Assembly: GCA_023433225.1 (NCBI GenBank)
Contig: JAEZDQ010000092.1
Span: 1 to 9,586 of the forward strand
Source: Bacteroidota bacterium
Lineage (GTDB): Bacteria > Bacteroidota > Bacteroidia > Flavobacteriales > Weeksellaceae
Length of the DNA stretch: 9,586 nucleotides
Reading direction: 5' to 3'
The notes beneath the pieces are model-generated. The model had not been told where the DNA came from and ran no database searches. It saw only the letters and a program-made list of their open reading frames with translations. Below are positions 1 to 6,515 of this stretch, piece after piece. A program made the translations under genes and the position numbers. The first letter of the stretch is position 1. Each line of letters starts with the position of its first letter.

Positions 1-2
1 TT

Positions 3-275
3 TTGGGGTTTTTGTTGGTATATGATTCCGCGCTGAGGAATGTATTGTCTTGGGATGCCGATTCCGAAAAAGTCAAAGCCGCTCAAAACACTTTTACCAC
101 CAACAGGTTCCCTATCCATTTTACGGATGTTTTGCCGGATATTTATGAAGTATTCGACTATTTGATTCTCCCACCGGAAGGATTTGAAAAAATGATTAAT
201 TTAGAAAATTGGGAATTGGTTTTTTCGAAGAATAACCTGAATGTTTATAAAAACACGGATGGCAGAAGAATTTGA
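3..275 (+). CDS. C-terminal fragment of an unidentified protein, weakly methyltransferase-like
   Basis: The frame is open from the left edge of the window and stops with TGA at 273-275, so only the last 91 or so residues are present and the true start lies outside. I do not recognise the family with confidence. The fragment has an acidic turn followed by a helix (WDADSEKVKAAQ) and later a hydrophobic strand (FDYLILPP). This order resembles the acidic loop and later strand of a Rossmann-fold SAM-dependent methyltransferase, but the glycine-rich SAM loop is not visible. From memory, flavobacterial pigment clusters carry large exporter/acyltransferase proteins that end in such a domain next to a CrtI-like oxidoreductase, which would fit the next gene; that is inference. 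It overlaps the downstream gene by 17 bases (35 with the longer start), which suggests translational coupling. It could equally be an unrelated hypothetical protein. Confidence 0.6.
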   Translation: MGFLLVYDSALRNVLSWDADSEKVKAAQNTFTTNRFPIHFTDVLPDIYEVFDYLILPPEGFEKMINLENWELVFSKNNLNVYKNTDGRRI

Positions 276-1797
276 CGTGGTTATTATCGGGAGCGGATTA
301 GGCGGATTGGTCAGTGCGAACATCCTCTGCCGGGAAGGGTTGAGGGTACTCGTATTGGAAAAAAACCAACAATTCGGCGGGAACCTCCAGACTTTTTCAC
401 GGGATAAATGTGTCTTCGATACCGGTGTACACTATATCGGCGGGCTTCTACCCGGTCAAAACCTGCATAAATATTTTCATTACTTGGGGATTGCCGACAA
501 ACTCCGGCTCCGGCAAATGGATGTGGATGGATTTGATATGGTAAGTTTTGACGAGGATCCCCATGAATATCCTTATGCCCAAGGAACAACGAATTTCGTT
601 GCGCGGCTTGCCCATTATTTTCCGGATGAAAAAGAAAACATCAAGCTTTATGTGGAAAAGATGAAAGAAATTTGCGACAGTTTTCCGCTCTATCGTTTGG
701 AGTCAAAACAAGAAAATTACCTCTCAAAGGACGAAATCATGTCCCTGAAAGCAAGTGAAGTCATCGGCGCCATTACCCAAAACGAAAAGCTCCGGGCCGT
801 ATTGGCCGGAACAAATTTCCTCTATGCGGGCATCCGCGACAAAACGCCTTTTTATGTGCACGCCCTTTCCATCAATTCCTACATTGAAAGCGCGTGGCGG
901 TGTTTGAATGGCGGGAGCCAGATTTCCAAAGAGCTTATCAAACAAATCCGGAATCTGGGAGGGACTGTCTTAAAGCACAAAGAAGTAATTTCGATTGATG
1001 TGAATGACGGGGAAGCTTGCTGCGTCCGCACCAAGGATGGTTCGGAGTATAAGGGAAAACATTTCATTTCGAACATAGACCCCAAAAAAACCATGTCGCT
1101 TATCCGAAATTATCCGGTCCGGAAATCTTATTTGAAAAGAATCAAAGACCAAGAAAATACTGTCTCTTCATTTAGTCTTTACATCACCCTGAAACCGAAT
1201 AGTTTTCCTTATTTCAATAAAAATTATTACCACTACAAGGACGAATCAAAAGTTTGGGCCAGTATTGATTACAAAGCCGAAAATTGGCCCGAAGGCTATA
1301 TGGTTTCCAGCAGCGCGAAAACGGCAAACGATAAGTGGGCGGAAGGTTTGAGCGTGTTAACCTATATGCGCTATGAAGACGTCGCCCAATGGGGAGATAC
1401 CTTCAACACCGTTTCAGAAAAGGATTTCAGGGGCGAAGGTTATGAAAAATTCAAGTCGGAAAAAACCGAACGCTTGCTCAGCGAACTGGAAAAAAAATTT
1501 CCCAACCTGAGGGACTGTATTCTTTCCACTTATGTGGCCACGCCGTTGACTTACCGCGATTACATCGGCAGTGAAACCGGCTGCATGTACGGTTTTGTTA
1601 AAGATGCGAATTCACCCATGAAAAGTTACCTTTCGCCCAAAACAAAACTCAGGAATCTATGGTTAACCGGGCAAAGTATCAACATGCACGGGATTTTAGG
1701 GGTGACCATTAGTGCAGTTTTGACCTGTTCGGAACTGGTGGGAAAAAAGCATTTATTGGACAAAATCAACCAAGCATACTGCGAATTAGAAAAATAA
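259..1797 (+). CDS. NAD(P)/FAD-dependent oxidoreductase, CrtI / retinol-saturase-like
   Basis: About 512 residues, the usual size for the phytoene desaturase / all-trans-retinol 13,14-reductase superfamily. The N-terminus has the dinucleotide-binding strand FDVVIIGSGLGGL (residues 5-17), an acidic residue in LVLEK (E34) for the FAD ribose, and FGGNLQTF then DTGVHYIGG, typical of this group. The C-terminus has NLWLTGQSINMHGILGVT followed by a helix, the second FAD-contacting segment. Family members oxidise, saturate or isomerise conjugated polyenes; the substrate here cannot be read from sequence. ATG at 259 (MAEEFDVV) is preferred because the Rossmann strand then begins directly after the start as in relatives; an in-frame ATG at 241 would add six residues. 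The gene overlaps the preceding reading frame, so it is probably the last gene of an operon entering from the left. A role in aryl-polyene or flexirubin pigment synthesis is plausible but unproven. Confidence 0.87.
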   Translation: MAEEFDVVIIGSGLGGLVSANILCREGLRVLVLEKNQQFGGNLQTFSRDKCVFDTGVHYIGGLLPGQNLHKYFHYLGIADKLRLRQMDVDGFDMVSFDEDPHEYPYAQGTTNFVARLAHYFPDEKENIKLYVEKMKEICDSFPLYRLESKQENYLSKDEIMSLKASEVIGAITQNEKLRAVLAGTNFLYAGIRDKTPFYVHALSINSYIESAWRCLNGGSQISKELIKQIRNLGGTVLKHKEVISIDVNDGEACCVRTKDGSEYKGKHFISNIDPKKTMSLIRNYPVRKSYLKRIKDQENTVSSFSLYITLKPNSFPYFNKNYYHYKDESKVWASIDYKAENWPEGYMVSSSAKTANDKWAEGLSVLTYMRYEDVAQWGDTFNTVSEKDFRGEGYEKFKSEKTERLLSELEKKFPNLRDCILSTYVATPLTYRDYIGSETGCMYGFVKDANSPMKSYLSPKTKLRNLWLTGQSINMHGILGVTISAVLTCSELVGKKHLLDKINQAYCELEK

Positions 1798-1799
1798 TC

Positions 1800-2876
1800 T
1801 CAGGTAAATTGTTCCCCTTTGTTTAATTTCAAATCACTGACAAAGGTTTTAATGGTTTGGTCTTTGTCCATTGGACAAATTAACAAAGCGTTTTCCGTAT
1901 CGACCACGATGTAGTTTTCCAGCCCGTCAATGATGACGGCTTTGTTTTGGCTTGTATAAACCAAGGATTTGTTGGAATTATAAGTTAAAATCGGTTTTCC
2001 CTTTTTCACATTGCCCTGCTTGTCCTTTTTTAAATTTTCATAAAGGGATTTCCAAGTCCCTAAATCAGACCATCCGAATGACGAAGGGATAACATACACA
2101 TTATCTGCTTTTTCCATGATGCCGTTGTCGATGGAAACGAATTGGACCGTGCCGTAAAGTTTCCTCAATTCTTTTTTTCCTTCCGGTGAAGAAAGCGGCT
2201 TTTTAATGGATTGAAAGGATTCAGCCATTTCGGGCAAATGGGTTTGAAAGGATTGGATGATGGTTTTGACATTCCAAACAAAAATCCCGGCATTCCACAG
2301 AAATTCACCCGATTTATAAAAAACTTCCGCCAATTCGATTCCCGGTTTTTCCGTAAAAGTCTTGACCTTTTTCAGTTTGTTTTTACTTTCTATGAATTGA
2401 ATGTAACCATATCCCGTGTCCGGCCTGGTGGGTTTGATCCCGAGCGTGATGAGCGTATCGTTTTTTTCCGCTTCTTCCAATGCCAGACTTAATTTGGTTA
2501 AAAAAGTTTTTTCGTCTAATATCACATGGTCCGAAGGTGCTACCACAATGTTTGCATTGGGGTTTTTCTCCTGAATGAGCATCGCCGCGTACAAATTACA
2601 AGGTGCTGTGTTCATGCCCACGGGCTCCGCTACAATTTGTTCTTTGGAAAGTCCGGGGAGTTGTTCCAGAGTCAAATCGACATATTCATCCAAAGTAACC
2701 ACGTAAATCTGGTCGTGAGGGATGATTTGGGACAAGCGGTCAAAGGTTTGTTGCAGGAAAGTCCTTCCTGTTCCTAAGATGTCGTGAAACTGTTTGGGGT
2801 TGGCGGCGGTGCTGAGCGGCCAGAAACGTGACCCTACTCCACCCGCCATGATGATACCGAAGTTGTTGTTTTTCAT
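1800..2876 (-). CDS. manC: mannose-1-phosphate guanylyltransferase (GDP-mannose pyrophosphorylase)
   Basis: Makes GDP-mannose from mannose-1-phosphate and GTP in the cytoplasm, the activated sugar for surface polysaccharide and protein glycosylation and the precursor of GDP-fucose. The 358 residues show the family's motifs in order: nucleotide-binding GGVGSRFWPLS with NPKQF (12-30), EPVGMNTAP (84-92), PSDH (114-117), TGYGYI (154-159), FTEKP (174-178), WNAGIFVW (194-201), SIDNGIMEKAD (248-258) and GWSDLGTW (268-275). The length corresponds to the short, single-function form; the phosphomannose-isomerase cupin domain of the ~470-residue bifunctional enzymes is absent. The start is 3 bases downstream of the stop of the sprT-like gene, so the two are almost certainly co-transcribed and no separate promoter is visible. 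Its stop is only 2 bases from the stop of the convergent oxidoreductase gene. The symbol manC follows common usage; cpsB or algA-like names are also used. Confidence 0.94.
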   Translation of the reverse strand: MKNNNFGIIMAGGVGSRFWPLSTAANPKQFHDILGTGRTFLQQTFDRLSQIIPHDQIYVVTLDEYVDLTLEQLPGLSKEQIVAEPVGMNTAPCNLYAAMLIQEKNPNANIVVAPSDHVILDEKTFLTKLSLALEEAEKNDTLITLGIKPTRPDTGYGYIQFIESKNKLKKVKTFTEKPGIELAEVFYKSGEFLWNAGIFVWNVKTIIQSFQTHLPEMAESFQSIKKPLSSPEGKKELRKLYGTVQFVSIDNGIMEKADNVYVIPSSFGWSDLGTWKSLYENLKKDKQGNVKKGKPILTYNSNKSLVYTSQNKAVIIDGLENYIVVDTENALLICPMDKDQTIKTFVSDLKLNKGEQFT

Positions 2877-2879
2877 ACT

Positions 2880-3470
2880 TCAAAATATTTCGTCCGCAAT
2901 TGCACTTCCGCTGACGACGTACAATTTTCCTGTCCGGATTTCCCGGCAAAGATACCTTATTTTTCGCTTTTCCCCTTTTTCAAACACCCTTTTTCCCAAT
3001 CGGAATTTTTGGTTTTCAGAGAGGTTTTCAATTCGCATGTCGTTTTCTTCTCCGTTTAGAAACAAGTCTTTATGCAATAAACGGTCTGCATTCAAGGAGG
3101 CTTTGGGGCTGCGCGCATGCCGCAAAATAACAGGCCGGAGTGCTTCCGGGTAAATTTCCAAAGATTCCAAAAGCAATTTGCCGAACACCTGTTTCCATTC
3201 GGCTCCATGGGATTTGACACTTTTCGGGTAATGAACACTGACCCATAAATGGGCGATTTCATGGGTCAATACAAAAAAGAAAGCTTCCGGAGAAATGTCT
3301 TTGTTCACGGTGATTTCATGTGAATTCTCATGGATGAAAAATTTATAATCTCCTAATTTGGTTTTGCGCGTATTCCTTGTTTTAATCGTTAAATTTTCCT
3401 TTCCTACCCAGCTTTTCACAAAATGGATGGCGCCATTCGGAAGCAGGGCTTCAAAATCTTTCGGTTTCAT
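2880..3470 (-). CDS. SprT-like domain zinc metalloprotease
   Basis: A 196-residue protein with the zincin motif HEIAH (residues 70-74; H70 and H74 as zinc ligands, E71 as general base) on a hydrophobic helix, and a third candidate ligand H88 in SHGAEWK, the arrangement of the SprT/Spartan family. In eukaryotes the related Spartan cleaves DNA-protein crosslinks; the bacterial role is poorly defined, so no substrate is assigned. The C-terminal part (FEKGEKRKIRYLC... then KLYVVSG) resembles the SprT C-terminal module but holds one cysteine rather than the cysteine pairs of a zinc ribbon, so a second zinc site is unlikely. The ATG at 3468-3470 is the first after the divergent intergenic region. 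The gene leads a two-gene unit with manC; I recall this pair as common in flavobacteria, but no functional link is obvious. Confidence 0.88.
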   Translation of the reverse strand: MKPKDFEALLPNGAIHFVKSWVGKENLTIKTRNTRKTKLGDYKFFIHENSHEITVNKDISPEAFFFVLTHEIAHLWVSVHYPKSVKSHGAEWKQVFGKLLLESLEIYPEALRPVILRHARSPKASLNADRLLHKDLFLNGEENDMRIENLSENQKFRLGKRVFEKGEKRKIRYLCREIRTGKLYVVSGSAIADEIF

Positions 3471-3474
3471 TTGC

Positions 3475-3482
3475 GAAAGATA
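3475..3482 (-). promoter_or_regulatory. Weak candidate -7 element for the sprT-like/manC unit
   Basis: Read on the minus strand this is TATCTTTC, seven of eight matches to the Bacteroidota -7 consensus TAnnTTTG, just upstream of the SprT-like start codon in a 51-base divergent gap. No TTG box lies at the expected 17-23 base spacing. If real, transcription would begin almost at the start codon. The call is tentative because the gap is AT-rich and such matches occur by chance. Confidence 0.3.
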
Positions 3483-3506
3483 AAAAACTTACTCGGAAAA
3501 AAGTTC

Positions 3507-3514
3507 TAATTTTG
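3507..3514 (+). promoter_or_regulatory. Bacteroidota-type promoter -7 element of the mlaE-mlaF unit
   Basis: TAATTTTG, followed by CA, is a full match to the Bacteroidota -7 consensus TAnnTTTG. No TTG is found at the normal distance for the -33 box, so recognition may rest on the -7 element. The motif ends 7 bases before the ATG at 3522. With the usual geometry, transcription would begin around 3518, leaving a leader of only a few bases. Confidence 0.65.
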
Positions 3515-3521
3515 CAACCTT

Positions 3522-4271
3522 ATGTTGAAGATATTAGGTTTCATCGGGGTTTATTTTATTTTCCTGGGTAAGGTTTTTAAAAAGCCGCAGGGAATGAAGG
3601 TTTTTTGGAGGCTCGTGATGCGGGAAATCTATGATTTGGGGATGAGTTCCGTGGGCTTAGTCGCTTTTATTTCGCTCTTTATGGGCGCAGTTACAGCGAT
3701 TCAAATGGCGCAGAATTTTCAGGGAGCGGACATCCCGGTTCCAGACTCTTATATTTCCTATGCGACCAAGGTCGTATTGATTCTTGAGTTTTCACCCACT
3801 ATCATTTCGTTGATCTTGGCAGGAAAAGTTGGCTCGTATATTGCATCGAGCATCGGAACCATGCGGGTAACCGAACAAATAGACGCTTTGGATGTGATGG
3901 GAATCAATTCGCCCTCTTTTTTGGTACAGCCCAAAATCATCGCCACGGTTTTCTTCAACCCCATTCTCATCATGATCAGTATCGGTATGGGGTTAGTCGG
4001 TGGATACCTCATCGGTGAAGCGACCAAAATGTGGTCCAGTTCCGACTTTATGATCGGATTGCAAATGCCGATGGCGGATCGACATTATTATTATACCTTT
4101 ATCAAAACGGTTTGTTTTGCCTTTGTAATCGCCTCTGTTCCGGCCTATTTCGGCTACCATGTCAAGGGTGGTTCGCTGGAGGTGGGGCGATCCAGCACGG
4201 CAGCCGTAGTTTGGACTTCGGTGATTTTGATTATTTTGAACTTGGTGCTTACCCAAACGATTTTGAGCTGA
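3522..4271 (+). CDS. mlaE: MlaE-family ABC permease, phospholipid transport
   Basis: A 249-residue inner-membrane protein, the normal size for MlaE/YrbE permeases (PF02405). An amphipathic N-terminal stretch leads into predicted membrane segments near residues 42-60, 82-100, 137-165, 192-210 and 228-247. The conserved cytoplasmic block GKVGSYIASSIGTMRVTEQI and the following DALDVMG (101-127) is the family's coupling region, and GYHVKGGSLEVGRSSTAAVV (211-230) is the second signature. Such permeases, with an MlaF ATPase and an MCE-domain MlaD protein, move phospholipids between inner and outer membranes to keep the outer membrane asymmetric. The stop codon overlaps the start of the ATPase gene by one base (TGATG), a strong sign of coupled translation. 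No mlaD follows here, as discussed in the findings. The start fits relatives and sits just after the -7 element. Confidence 0.93.
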   Translation: MLKILGFIGVYFIFLGKVFKKPQGMKVFWRLVMREIYDLGMSSVGLVAFISLFMGAVTAIQMAQNFQGADIPVPDSYISYATKVVLILEFSPTIISLILAGKVGSYIASSIGTMRVTEQIDALDVMGINSPSFLVQPKIIATVFFNPILIMISIGMGLVGGYLIGEATKMWSSSDFMIGLQMPMADRHYYYTFIKTVCFAFVIASVPAYFGYHVKGGSLEVGRSSTAAVVWTSVILIILNLVLTQTILS

Positions 4272-5053
4272 TGATAGAGATACGAGACCTGAAAAAATCC
4301 TTCGATGAGGTAGAAGTGCTCAAGGGCATTTCAACTGTTTTTGAAACCGGAAAAACCAATTTAATCATCGGCCAGAGCGGTTCGGGAAAAACCGTTCTTT
4401 TAAAATGTCTGAGCGGACTGATACGACCCACTTCGGGAGAAGTCCTGTTCGACGGCCAGGATACGACCCAATATAGTTTTGAAGAAAGGCAGGCATTGAG
4501 GGGCGAAATCGGAACAGTATTTCAGGGAAGTGCTTTATTTGACTCGATGACCGTTTTGGAAAATGTCCGTTTTCCGCTGGAAATGTTTTCCAAACATCCC
4601 ATGAGGGAAATGAACAAACGTTCAGAAGAAGTATTGGACCGAGTCAATTTGACCAAAGAATCTTTCCATAAATATCCTTCCGAAATTTCCGGCGGTATGC
4701 AAAAAAGGGTGGCCATTGCCCGCGCCATCGTCAACCGACCCAAATACCTTTTTGCGGATGAACCCAATTCCGGTTTGGATCCGAAAACCGCCATGGTCAT
4801 CGACCAATTGCTACATGAACTGACCGTTGAATACAATACCACAACCATCATCAACACCCACGACATGAATTCCGTGATGGAAATCGGTGAAAACATCATT
4901 TTCCTGAAAGACGGTTACAAGGAATGGGACGGAGATAAAAATGAAATCCTCACCGCGGACAATGAAGCGGTCATCGATTTCGTTTATTCCTCAAAACTCT
5001 TTACCAAACTCAGGGAAGTAATGCTGAAAGAAAAAAATGCATCCAAATCATAA
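4271..5053 (+). CDS. mlaF: MlaF-family ABC transporter ATPase, phospholipid transport
   Basis: A 260-residue nucleotide-binding subunit that would power the MlaE permease from the cytoplasmic face. It has Walker A GQSGSGKT (34-41), the Q-loop in VFQGSALFDSMTV (Q85), the ABC signature SGGMQ (140-144), Walker B YLFADE (159-164) running into PNSGLDP, and the switch histidine in NTHD (H197), so all catalytic motifs are intact. SALFDSMTV after the Q-loop is typical of the MlaF/Mkl group. The frame stays open upstream to 4031, but that part is only the other frame of mlaE. ATG at 4271 (MIEIRDLKKSF) is the correct start, overlapping the mlaE stop by one base. The gene ends 10 bases before the ATG of the beta-barrel protein, so all three are probably one transcript. 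Confidence 0.95.
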   Translation: MIEIRDLKKSFDEVEVLKGISTVFETGKTNLIIGQSGSGKTVLLKCLSGLIRPTSGEVLFDGQDTTQYSFEERQALRGEIGTVFQGSALFDSMTVLENVRFPLEMFSKHPMREMNKRSEEVLDRVNLTKESFHKYPSEISGGMQKRVAIARAIVNRPKYLFADEPNSGLDPKTAMVIDQLLHELTVEYNTTTIINTHDMNSVMEIGENIIFLKDGYKEWDGDKNEILTADNEAVIDFVYSSKLFTKLREVMLKEKNASKS

Positions 5054-5063
5054 AATTAAAAAT

Positions 5064-5660
5064 ATGAAAAAATTAATTTTAATAGCTTCAATACTTTTAA
5101 GTTGCGGGGCATTCGCACAAGAAACCCAGTTCGGAATCAAGGCCGGAATGGTTTACAATGCGGACAAAGGCGTTGTAAAGTCCGCAACCAGCACCTATGA
5201 AGAAAAAGGAGAAGGTTCCGTCGGGTTCCAAGCCGGAGCCATGGTCAGAATCAAAACCGGCGGCTTATACATCCAGCCGGAATTGCTCTATACTTCATTC
5301 AAAAACGAATATGACACGCCAAACGGTGAGTCATTCGAAATAGGAAAAAGAAGATTGGACGTTCCTGTAAGCATCGGAAAAACTTTTGTAGCGGATTTGA
5401 TTCAAGTTCAAATCGGGCCGGTATTTTCTTATTATTTCGAAGACGATATTTCTTTGAGCGATATTGAAGATGCAGAACAAGACGATTTCAACGTAGGTTT
5501 TCAAATCGGAACCGGCGTGAATATCAAGAACTTTAATATCGATTTACGTTATGAGTTCGGTTTCGGGAAAAATTCATCCAAATTTGTTCAAGATACTTGG
5601 GGATTTGAAACCGAAAACCGCTCACAATTGTTGAACCTTTCCGTCGGTTATTTCTTTTAA
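5064..5660 (+). CDS. Outer-membrane beta-barrel protein, OMP_b-brl_2 / porin-like family
   Basis: A 198-residue secreted protein. Residues 1-18 form a signal peptide (basic MKK, hydrophobic core, AFA before Q19), giving the frequent Bacteroidota '...FAQ' junction. The mature part alternates short amphipathic strands with acidic loops, and its blocks fit the family PF13568: GFQAGAMVRI, GLYIQPELLYTSF, RRLDVPVSIGK, VQIGPVFSYYF, then GTGVNIKNFNIDLRYEFGFG. It ends in phenylalanine (NLSVGYFF), the usual C-terminal signal for barrel insertion by the BAM machinery. The length suggests an eight-stranded barrel. Function is unknown. ATG at 5064 is chosen over an upstream in-frame ATG at 5037 because it begins the signal peptide directly and avoids overlapping mlaF. 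The leader is A-rich, as in Bacteroidota. There is no visible promoter in the 10-base gap, so it is probably read with mlaEF. Confidence 0.88.
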   Translation: MKKLILIASILLSCGAFAQETQFGIKAGMVYNADKGVVKSATSTYEEKGEGSVGFQAGAMVRIKTGGLYIQPELLYTSFKNEYDTPNGESFEIGKRRLDVPVSIGKTFVADLIQVQIGPVFSYYFEDDISLSDIEDAEQDDFNVGFQIGTGVNIKNFNIDLRYEFGFGKNSSKFVQDTWGFETENRSQLLNLSVGYFF

Positions 5661-5686
5661 GCATTAAAAATCATTCTTAAAAATTC

Positions 5687-5718
5687 AAATCCCTTACGTC
5701 ACCCGTAGGGGATTTTTT
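5687..5718 (+). terminator. Intrinsic terminator closing the mlaE-mlaF-barrel unit
   Basis: A 12-base-pair stem (5687-5698 with 5704-5715, one T·G wobble at 5694/5708) has a five-base loop TCACC at 5699-5703. The right arm runs directly into a T-run ending at 5718. It lies 26 bases after the beta-barrel stop and upstream of the next promoter, exactly where a transcription end is expected. Confidence 0.9.
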
Positions 5719-5757
5719 GGTAGAACCTTCCGGTTTAGCACAATCAAAAAACTAAAC

Positions 5758-5788
5758 TTGTACACAAAATCTAAATTAGCTATTTTTG
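5758..5788 (+). promoter_or_regulatory. Bacteroidota-type promoter of the TPR protein-ribH unit
   Basis: TTG at 5758-5760 and TATTTTTG at 5781-5788 are separated by 20 bases. This agrees with the Bacteroidota -33/-7 promoter (TTG, 17-23 bases, TAnnTTTG). It sits just after a terminator and 22 bases before the ATG at 5811, giving a predicted A-rich leader of about 19 bases. This is the best promoter in the window. Confidence 0.8.
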
Positions 5789-5810
5789 CAGACTTGAAAA
5801 TCAACAAAAA

Positions 5811-6515
5811 ATGGCGAAAGCAAAGAAAAAGCAGGAATATACAACCGAAAAGGTTCTTGACAGCTTAAATGAAACCGCACACAAGGCGGAAAATTTCTTC
5901 GAAAAACATTCCAAAATCATCATCGGGATTTTCGGTGCCATGGCCGTTGTTGCCATCGGTTATTTCGTGTACCTGAAATATGTTTTGGAGCCGAAATCCG
6001 AACAAGCTTTTACCGAAATGGTTCAGGCCGATGAATATTTCCAACAAGATTCTGTTTTGCTCGCGTTGAGAGGAATTCCGGGAAGTTTCCAAGGCTATGA
6101 GCAAATCATAGAAAATTACAGCGGGACTGACGGTGCCAATATTGCGAATTACCGGGCCGGTATCGCTTATTACAAATTAGGCGATTATGCTTCTGCCGTA
6201 TCTCATTTGGAGAAATTCAACACAAAAGACGGCGATTTACTCGCCCAAAAATACGGGATGATTGGAAGTGCTTTGGTAGAATCCGGCAAAGAAGACCAAG
6301 GATTGCCTTATTACGTAAAAGCTGCTGAGGCCACGGACTTAGAGGTCTTGCAATCTATTTATTATACGAAAGCCGGACAGTTAGCCATTCAATTGGGCAA
6401 AAATGCCGACGCTTTGAAATATTTCCAAATCTTGGCGGACAAATACCCCAATGCCAATAACGGTGAAGCGGAAAAATACATTGAAAGGCTCAAATACGCT
6501 ACCGGTGGCAACTGA
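5811..6515 (+). CDS. Membrane-anchored tetratricopeptide repeat protein, YfgM-like layout
   Basis: A 234-residue protein with a lysine-rich cytoplasmic N-terminus (MAKAKKKQEY), one membrane segment at about 36-55 (KIIIGIFGAMAVVAIGYFVY), and a C-terminal part with helical TPR-like pairs near 110-138 (YRAGIAYYKLGDYASAVSHL), 144-172 and 183-213 (AGQLAIQLGKNADALKYFQ). A charged short N-terminus before a single anchor implies an N-in topology with the repeats in the periplasm. This is the layout of E. coli YfgM, a partner of the SecYEG translocon and periplasmic chaperones. Similarity to YfgM is structural only and the function is unknown. The start is preceded by an A-rich leader and a good promoter. 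The last 11 bases overlap ribH if the GTG start is used; I recall this TPR-ribH pair from other flavobacteria. Confidence 0.87.
   Translation: MAKAKKKQEYTTEKVLDSLNETAHKAENFFEKHSKIIIGIFGAMAVVAIGYFVYLKYVLEPKSEQAFTEMVQADEYFQQDSVLLALRGIPGSFQGYEQIIENYSGTDGANIANYRAGIAYYKLGDYASAVSHLEKFNTKDGDLLAQKYGMIGSALVESGKEDQGLPYYVKAAEATDLEVLQSIYYTKAGQLAIQLGKNADALKYFQILADKYPNANNGEAEKYIERLKYATGGN

Noticed and set aside
2211..2777. Plus-strand open frames opposite manC
   Set aside because: They lie antisense to a strongly conserved gene, show no recognisable motifs, and are arginine/phenylalanine-rich as expected of shadow frames.
4031..4270. Open frame upstream of mlaF that would extend the ATPase by 80 residues
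   Set aside because: The translated extension has no ABC-ATPase similarity and lies wholly within the well-conserved mlaE in another frame; MIEIRDLKKSF at 4271 is a standard MlaF start.
4420..4470. Direct repeat GATACGACCCA at 4420-4430 and 4460-4470
   Set aside because: Both copies lie inside mlaF in different reading frames within conserved protein sequence, only two copies exist, and there is no third copy or symmetry; best explained by chance.
5037..5063. Upstream ATG that would extend the beta-barrel protein by nine residues
   Set aside because: It overlaps mlaF and puts a polar stretch ahead of a normal signal peptide; ATG 5064 starts the signal peptide directly.
5097..5105. LLSC in the signal peptide of the barrel protein, resembling a lipobox
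   Set aside because: The cysteine is at residue 14, early for a lipoprotein, Leu at the lipobox -2 position is less usual, and a good signal peptidase I site (AFA before Q) follows; the mature protein is a barrel ending in Phe.
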